DNA of 64,000 nt, taken from Dermacentor variabilis. Lineage: Eukaryota; Arthropoda; Arachnida; Ixodida; Ixodidae. The stretch lies in assembly GCF_050947875.1 (NCBI RefSeq), contig NC_134572.1:159671105-159735104 (forward strand), given 5' to 3'. Position numbers and translations under genes: made by a program. Shown here in pieces: positions 56,451-64,000 of the stretch; the first letter of the stretch is position 1; each line of letters opens with the position of its first letter. The notes under the pieces were generated by a model. It was not told the origin of the DNA. It saw only the letters and a list, made by a program, of their open reading frames with translations, and searched no databases.

Positions 56451-58609
56451 CGTAGCTCAGCATTGAGTTGTACTGAAGATATGGATACGTGTTTTTAGAT
56501 TCTAAGAATAAACTTCATTTTGACTGGAGATACTGCGAGTCGAAATAGAAAAACCGAAACTAGGTCGGTGTAAGTAACGCCTCTGAAACCCCGAGTGCGT
56601 AGCGCATTTTCATCTCGGAGGCTACGCGCTTATTGCTAGAAGCACTTTTAGGATATGCTGCGATACAAACTAACACTAACAAGAAATGCAGTGGCGATAC
56701 TTACTGGGACTTCCATAATTTCACATCAATATCAGCGGCCGCGCCAGTACTAACCGTTGACGAGTGGAATCAAAAGGACAAGATTCGGCACTAGATTACA
56801 AGAAAGAAAAAGCGAGCTCCGTAGAAAGGCTTCTTTAAGTTAATTAAAAGAGAAAACAAAAGCAAGCTTCATGAAAACGGTTCCTTTTAGGTACCGGTAC
56901 CGGCGCCTTTAAGCCCAGTCTACTTTTCTCATCAATCTACTCGGCAACACTTGGAAGCTGGGGGTACACGGGTGTTTTGTGCATTACTTCATTACCCGCA
57001 TTTTCTTCAAACACCCATATGGCAACGCTAGCGACGTTCAGATTTTATAGAACGAAACGGCACTTCTTTGTACCATTAAAAACATTCAAAACCTTCCACC
57101 AGTTACAGTTGCACATATAAGCCCTTTTCATGCTTACAAGCAGGCTTCCCAGAAGACTTCCGGTACACCTCTGCAGGATCGAACAACGCGTTACAATAGC
57201 CTAGAAGTTTACAGAACCCTCCAGCTGGCATCAGTTTTGCTGTGAAGTTGGAATGTTCTGCAAGTGAATTTTCTTGTTAAATGCAACAACAACAACAACA
57301 AAAAAAAAAAGCCCATACGTGAGGTCGACACATGATGCACTTTCTTTATATCTGAACACATCAATATTATGTGCCTACAGTAAACGATGCGCAAAATACT
57401 TGCGTTTTCTTTGCTTACTTGACTGTCAGCAATGCTTGACTGGAAGTTTTCTAGGGTCATGAATGCACTGCTGCCACAGCGTGGACAAGAAAGGTCTACA
57501 GCCACCCTTCAGTTGTTTCATATACAATTGCTGCACCAACATTTCAAAATCGAACCACAGAAACGGCCTTTAAAACTTGCCGAAGACACACGATTGCACC
57601 GATGCTGCAAAATACATTAATATGTTCAACATCTGCTAGCGAGGCAGTTTGGAAGACATCTGCATTTGGGTAATGGTTTGTCTCCTTTCATTTTTTTGGA
57701 CAGGCATATAATTTACATTGCGGCATTTTCACCAAGTGATGGGCCACGTACCAAATTTGCCCTGCATGTGAAATAGACCACAGTGAGGACCTCGTTACAA
57801 GTCAAACCAGGTAAATCAAAAAACTGTTATATGCAACATGCACTATAAGCGCATATTAATGATGGGTTAACTGCAAGCATTTTATTTACTTCGTTATCCC
57901 TGATATTTCATTACATCCGCGTTCGCTATATCAACATTTGATTGTGGATGGGTTTCACTGCCAAGGTACATTTGAGGCTTCACTGATGGAAGCAGAGTGA
58001 AGTAATTATTTGTGGTTAGAATGTTCAGGCTTTTAAAACACAAGACGTACAAGAGGATGTTGATACAAAAATAAGCTAAGTTTTCAGCATATGGAATACC
58101 CTAAAGAAAACTGTCAGAACATTGGGCCCACAATGAGGCGATCAGCGCATTGCACTTGATATAAAGCATGCAAAATATGTGTATGGCACTCCCTTTATTT
58201 TACCACCAAATCGACCAAAACTGTGATGTCAGTGCAATCACTGATACACGTGGAGTCTATATCTGAGGGCGCAAACCTTCATTGAAAAAATAAAATTATA
58301 CTGTTCTGCTGGCATTTTTTGATAATGCTGTTATGCAAAAATAAGCTAAATTTTCAGCATATGGAATACCCTGGCATAGAAAGAAATAACTGTCAGAACA
58401 TTGGGCCCACAACGCGGCAATGAGCACATTGCACTTGATACAAAGCATGCAAAATATATGTATGGCACTCCCTCTATTTTGCCACCAAATCGGCCAAAAC
58501 TGCGATGTCAGTGCAATCTTATACATACCGTTGCAATCCAGCATGCGTACACGTGTGCACACCATGGCTGGGCAGAGCCCAACTAGTTGGAATGTAAAGC
58601 AGGCACAAG
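56451..58609. other. Intergenic region between E-Syt promoter and second gene's 3' end
   Basis: AT-rich. Apart from the direct repeat at 58069-58518 I see no gene or named element; a CAACAACAAC/A-run lies at 57281-57310. Confidence 0.55.
58069..58518 (+). repeat. Direct duplication of about 175 bp
   Basis: 58069-58240 and 58339-58518 share AAATAAGCTAA, TTTTCAGCATATGGAATACC, TCAGAACATTGGGCCCACAA, AAGCATGCAAAATAT and GATGTCAGTGCAATC in order, about 88% alike, with small insertions. Confidence 0.85.
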
Positions 58610-61600
58610 TGCAACGCAAACAACAGTTTTTATTTACATTTGTACAGAAATTTACAAGTCGCTAAAGAAGCAAATGTTTTGGTATAGGCACCGCAATGAC
58701 ACTGCTCGAGAGTTAACAGTAAAATGCAAGCTAGGTGCAGTTTGCACAATTAAAGAGAGAAAAAAAAAAAAAAGACTAAGATGAAATTGCAACAATGCCC
58801 GTGTAGAAGAGAGATGCACAACAATTGAAAGAAAATTTAGAAACACCACTCTTCATATTGTTGCCATATCTTTGCAACCTACAACTAGAAGCATTCACAG
58901 GGGTGTGGGGGGATAAAGGAGGTGTGGTGCTCGAGCACGAGCCATTAAATAGAAAGCACACTCAAATCTCACTAGAAAGGAAAGAAAGTTTACGAGTCCT
59001 TCCAGACTATGACATGACAAACACAAATGCATAGGACATGAAAAAGGAGCTCAATGCGGCCTGGCATCGTTTGTTCGGAGACTGGGAAGCCCAGAGACCA
59101 GGTGCCATTAGGTAAAGTCAAGAGATAACTTCGAAGCATGTTCCACGGCTGCGCACCTTGTCGACCGAGACTGCGGCATGGCAGATTGTCACACACTGTA
59201 AGCTGCGTGCAGGCTTTGCCCAAGTGGGGCAAGGCAAATGGCAAGCAGCGGAAGCCTGCCCTTCCACCCGATTGGTGGGATATGCATCCAGATGGTGCAC
59301 CGGGTTAATGTGTGAGGTGCTACATGAAAAGGCAACTAATCATTGCAGACGCATCAGGCACAGCCGAGTTTGTTGGTTCCTTCAACGTCTGTCACCGGCG
59401 GCACCTGCGTCACTTGTACCACACTCTCAGACGATCCGCCTCGTTAGTAAGTATCTGTGTAGTCGCTTAAAAGTTGCATGGTGGCAACCCTTCATTCTGC
59501 GCATACACGCACGTACATTCAAAATAAGCCTCTCTTCCATTTACATTGGCGCACCCAAAAAAATTATAAAAATACTTTCCACATTTCATTTGTCACTGCT
59601 ACATGACACCCCCGGACCTTGGAGTACTGGCCTTCCGACTGTGCAAAGGTGAAACTGCCCAATGAGCATATTGCGAAAGCTCCACACCAAGACCAGACTG
59701 AAACATCGGAGGTGTCCCCTTACCCTTTTCATGAACCGTCAGAGTTTGAGCCCAGCAATGCCAGTCGGTCCCCTTCACCCAGGTCCTCCCTTATCCAGCG
59801 CTGCTATCAAGGCAATGACCCTACCAGTCAAACTATTGCGCACGCCCATTTAAGTGTCAAATAAACTGAAGGGGGGCAGGGTGGGGGGGGGGGGCGTTCT
59901 TATGGTACCATCGACAAACCAGCATCGACAACCACTCCGGTGCATGGTGCAACCGCACTGCACTGGCACACCAGCCACTACCACAAAACCCTGTCCACAC
60001 GAGTTTACTCACTGCAGCACCACCACCACCGCTGTAAACGTGCAGCAACATTGCGGGGTCAACGAAAGCATCCTTCATTTTCAAACTCAACAGCTCCGAA
60101 GTTTGCAAAACAGAGGTCAATGGCACACACGCATGCACACACAAACGCCAATGTGCAGTGCCTACATCCTTTTTTGTGCGAGCACCACAGTGTGGCGTTT
60201 GTCTGTGCCACTTGGCCCGGCACACATCTCGGCAGAAGCGTGGATGCAGTCGGAAAGCAGACGACGACAGAAAGCTCGACGACCCACGCTGACATAGCTG
60301 CACCCTAGCAAAAATTTGCTGCTGCCAGTTTTGCACTGGCTGACTAAGGAGCAACGGGACAGACAGCGCTGGCTGCTCATTCACCGGAACAAATTGTTAG
60401 GCATTCAATACAGATACTCGCACGTTTAACTTAAAACAGACGACAAGAGAGATTAAATACTCTGTCTGAATCCTAGCTAAACGAAAGAAGAGAGCAGGCT
60501 GTTGATCACCGGGTTTGTTTCTCTCACTGACTGTGTTTTTATTCATATTTTGCACTGCGCTGTCTTGCCACCGCTTCACTGCTACTGGCCCAGCCCACTA
60601 ACCACACACTACCGTTGCAAATTATAAAGACAAAAGCTACATCCCAACACTCCTTCTGTTGAGGGCTTCTATTGTGGGCATCAAATTGAGCAGGGTCAAA
60701 GATGACGCTCGCTGGTAGTGAATTGTACTATGAACCACCAGGTTAGGTTAGGCACACAATACAAGACTAGTCTAGCAATCTGTGCATGCATACATGAGGC
60801 TGCATTTCACGAATGCGCGTCAAATAACCATAAAACAAGCTTCGGACCACATAAAAGTTGTTAATCGGTGCAAAGTGCGGGAAAGAAAAAAGGAAAAACA
60901 AAAATTGCATGTTGTTATCTTCCATTTGGATAATGAATTAAGATATGTGTCTTTCACCAGAAGACACATTACAAGCAGTGAGAATAAAAGTTAGACGTTT
61001 TCAACACACACGTGAGCACGCATGTGATTTGGGGATAAGTTGTATCTCTGAATAACACGGTAGACTTGTAATTTCTTTTCGGTATATATTAAACATATGA
61101 AAAGCACTGTGTGTGTAGTTCACTGAAGTACACTGTGTCTGCAAACTCAAAAGGCTTCTCCAGTCTATTTTAATTAAATTCTCTTCTATGTTGTACTGTA
61201 TATTAATTTTACATTTATTTCTACATAATTTAGAAACACCTTCACATCCAAATGTACAGACTTCTCGGTACCTGCCTCAAGTGAAATTGTACACTTCAGA
61301 CAACTCGACAAACGAAAATAAATTTTTGAAAATAAAAAAAGATCTTAAATGTCAATTAATATTACTCAAATTCTTAGGACCACGACAAATTAAAATCGGG
61401 ATACATAGGTGGCAGAAACTGTGACGACTCGTCGACTAATGCAAAGCAGATGTCTTGTTTCAGGCCCCAGCCCAGCAGCAAGCACCCAACAGTGACCAAA
61501 CCAGTTGACACACCTAGCGAACAATCAGAAGAGGGACTCTTGCCTCTCCTACAAAAATCTCACGGCAAAAGAAAAAAAAAAGCGTAAGAGATGTTAACGG

Positions 61601-61738
61601 TGCTAAAGAAATGGGGGAAAATAAAGAGAAATAGGGTGTGTACTTATGCGAGTACAAGGGAGGGGGGGGGGGGGGGAATGACACGAAACGTGCAGTGGAA
61701 GGAGTGGGTCATCCAAGAATAGAAGGAGGGGGAGGGGG
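58610..61738 (-). other. Probable 3' UTR of the second gene
   Basis: From the stop codon at 61739 down to about 58610 I see no splice-like exon and few recognisable transposons, unlike the rest of the window. It contains G/C homopolymer runs (59880-59894 and 61660-61676 on the plus strand), a CAC/CACC-rich patch near 60020 and AT-rich stretches. A good minus-strand AATAAA sits at its end. Length about 3.1 kb is long but usual for tick UTRs. This is inference; transcript data would settle it. Confidence 0.4.
58629..58634 (-). terminator. Candidate polyadenylation signal AATAAA
   Basis: On the minus strand the context is TGTAAATAAAAAC followed within 20 bases by a GT-rich stretch (TGTTGTTTGCGTTG), the usual layout of a cleavage site near 58610. 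It would end the second gene's transcript. Confidence 0.4.
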
Positions 61739-61935
61739 CTAGGAGAGAGAAGGTAGGCCCTCTTCGCGTAATGCTGCCTCGAAGTGCTTGGACGAGGCGA
61801 GTCGTCGCATGACTTGCTCGTAGGCGGCCGACAGGTTCGTCACCCGGGGGACGCTCAGTGGAGACACGGCCGGCGTGTCCGCCCCGGGGTCCAGCAGCTT
61901 GCTCAACATGTCCTCCAGCTGCTCCTGCTTCTCAT
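61739..61935 (-). CDS. Terminal coding exon of an unidentified second gene
   Basis: Acceptor TTTGCAG precedes two bases of a split codon and then 64 codons ending at TAG (61739-61741). The peptide starts EKQEQLEDMLSKLLDPG, charged and probably helical, passes through a Pro/Val/Ser linker (TPAVSPLSVPRV), and ends in a second helical, Arg/Glu-rich stretch (YEQVMRRLASSKHFEAALRE) closing with GLPSLS. The strong codon bias and GC content (about 65%) against AT-rich surroundings, the clean splice acceptor and the in-frame stop support a real exon. I do not recognise the family; the upstream exons lie beyond the right edge or were not found in 61936-64000. Confidence 0.72.
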
Positions 61936-64000
61936 CTGCAAAGGGAAGAGGAACAACGTTTTTGTCACCGGTGTGGAAAAATCCGTTCGCTTATTCAGCT
62001 GCCACCGAGCTTATGCGAGAAGAATCTCGCAATGGCACGCTCCTGGGTTAACTATGCTATTTGCTGGTAATAGACTTCAATATTGAAGGTCTCCCGTGGT
62101 AGACATCGCGATGCTGTCACGTGAGCTTAACCCTCTGATGCCCAGTGCTGCTCGGGAGCAACAGCTCAAAGAATATTTTCCTCCTCGTCGAGGACTATAA
62201 ATTCCTAAGAGATAGCGCTATCTCGGAGATGTACGCCCAAGTATCCTCAACCTCATCAAGGCAAATCGCAAGGCACTACCAGCTCCTTGTTTTTCTCATT
62301 GTTGCTGAAGAACGAAGCTCGTACTACGGTTCCTGTTGGCTGCATCACGTGCCGAGAGTGGGTGAGTGATTTTTTGCTTCCAAGACACAAACGGGCTTTC
62401 TTGAAATGAATTTTCACTTCTTCCTGTCTCAGATGTCATTATATAGTGAAGTAGGTAAAATTGTCAATTTCCTTAGTTATATCGAAATTTCGTTGTATTG
62501 AAATTCAACCTTTTATGCAAATAAGTACAGTCACCGATAGATCTCCCTTACATGAAAAGGGGCCGCAGAATTTTCCAAATTGTCGGGCAATCGAAAAAAG
62601 GAAATCTTAATGAAAAATCAATTTTTTGATGGATTTGGGAGTCGGCAACAAATGATACGGTTTCGTGCCACATCGACAATATCTTCCCATTGGCGGTGCG
62701 AAATAAGCGAGGCCAGTCACGCTTTCAGGTGCACTCCGCCCCCGGGGCTGATAGCGTCACCAGCACCGGGACGGCGATATCGGGAAAAGCGCCAGCAGCG
62801 GGGAGCATATGCTGCGTCTGCTTCTCGCTCGACCGGGTCCTTGAAACTCGGAGATTATGCAACATCGAATACTAAACACTAGGCAAGATAGCCTACAAGG
62901 TGTGCCACACGATCTCGGTACGCCCACTCCTTGTACGTTCGCCAGATTACCCCTAAGGCAGGGTGCGCGGCTGCGTGTGCGCTCAGCCGCGCTTACAGCC
63001 AAGCGCAGCCACAGCCAAATCACGCGCCAACTTGTTCCCCTCTCTGGCCCCTCCCCCCCAGCCCCCTAGGGCACACACGCTTGATCACGTTACCACGACC
63101 TCGCAACCCCTCTTTCCCTTTGCTCATGCAGGAAGGCAGCACTGGTGAAGCCAGCATCCTTCTTGTCTCACCCTCGCACACCTTCGCTTGCACCAAGCAC
63201 ACAGTGTGCGGGGCGCGATAGATCTGGCCGTAGTTGGACTTTATACGGAACATGATGAGAATCCACCTCGGCAGTCACTCTTGTTGCGGAACGGCCACAA
63301 TTTGAGAGGTGCGTTTGTGAACAGCCGCTTGTAATTCAATCATTTGACCGCATCCACAGAAGTTTATTTTTCATCTCTGCATTCCTTTGCTGCAGAAGTG
63401 AAATTTTGTTATATTGAAGTCGCATACAAACACACTTCGTTATAGTGATGTTCTAACTACATGGTGTTCTACGGACAAGAAATTATGAAAAGTTAAATAC
63501 TTTGTAATACAGAGAAATTAATTGGTAAAGTTTTGGACATCAAAGGTGGTCACAACTCGCAATAAAAAATTGCAGTGACTTTATCCAAACAACAAACTTT
63601 CACTAATTAAACAACACAAACAATCGTTGTAATGCCCAACGTCTCAACTCCAAAACAAAGCAATATCCATTTGGCAGGTGAAATACCGTACAGTGGGCTC
63701 TTGCAAGGGCTGAACATATTTTTTTTTTTTTCACGATCTGGACAGAGTGTGGCCCTTAGACAGGGACAGGAGATTTCAGTCCCAATTTTTACGCTTGTGC
63801 CCAATTCTTGCACTCCTGGCTCACGTCAGGCCGTGAGCGCTGTTTCAAGTAGCGTCGTCGGCTATGTGGAGCGCCGTGCAAGAAGGAGAAGAAAGCACAC
63901 GAGAGGAGCGAGCATGCCATGCTGCACGCGCATGAGAACAAGAATTAAGCAGAACACGAGGTGACACTCCGTCTCGCAGTCCGGTAGGCCTCGCCTGTCC
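61936..64000. other. Intron or upstream DNA of the second gene
   Basis: No exon recognised. 62460-62520 (TTATATCGAAATTTCGTTGT) and 63400-63450 (TTTTGTTATATTGAAGTCGC) resemble ends of pogo-like repeats, with a GC-rich stretch (62700-63250) between them, so part may be one such element. 63810-64000 looks repeat-like but unassigned. Confidence 0.4.

Noticed and set aside
59857..60384. 175-residue minus-strand frame in the predicted 3' UTR
   Set aside because: No conserved motif, no splice context, low-complexity CAC/GGC runs; overlapping frames on the other strand are equally long.
61660..61676. G-run as possible regulatory G-quadruplex
   Set aside because: A single homopolymer run; could be slippage or assembly noise, nothing else supports function.

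Overview
The window is eukaryotic nuclear DNA, almost certainly from a hard tick (Ixodidae). Two things point there. Coding sequence is broken into short exons with GT-AG introns, so nearly all long open frames are chance. The introns carry at least eight copies of a tRNA-headed SINE that I recognise as Ruka of ixodid ticks, plus other tick-type repeats. Species cannot be read from the window.

The main gene lies on the minus strand, from about 56.0 kb down past 21.9 kb. Thirteen consecutive coding exons (55602-56000 down to 21931-22020) join without a frame break into 462 codons. They give an extended synaptotagmin (E-Syt2-like): an N-terminal hydrophobic ER hairpin, an SMP lipid-transfer domain, and the first C2 domain. 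The remaining C2 domains are not visible and must lie beyond the left edge, which makes the next intron at least 21.9 kb. A CpG-rich block at 56001-56450 is the probable 5' UTR and promoter.

A second minus-strand gene enters from the right. Only its last coding exon (61739-61935) is seen, followed by a probable 3.1 kb 3' UTR ending near a polyadenylation signal at 58629-58634. I do not recognise the protein.

The rest is intron and intergenic DNA packed with mobile elements. From left to right: Ruka copies with clear target-site duplications; TTAA-bounded foldback elements of about 735 bp; hAT-like elements beginning AGGGGTGTGCG; a gutted Gypsy LTR retrotransposon (10974-14085); a tandem duplication in which one unit holds a Ruka insertion and the other is the empty site (16240-16914); LINE fragments; a two-level nest of TTAA-bounded elements filling one E-Syt intron (24750-26759); a solo LTR inside a foldback element (41606-42186); and, in E-Syt intron 1, a 130-bp palindrome next to a tandem array of SINE pieces and an apparently unnamed inverted-repeat element (54533-55271) whose ends are crowded with the palindrome CCAATTGG.

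I see no bacterial-type system, CRISPR array, rRNA or intact tRNA gene. The most unusual content is the layered transposon structure and a GC-AG intron in the E-Syt gene.
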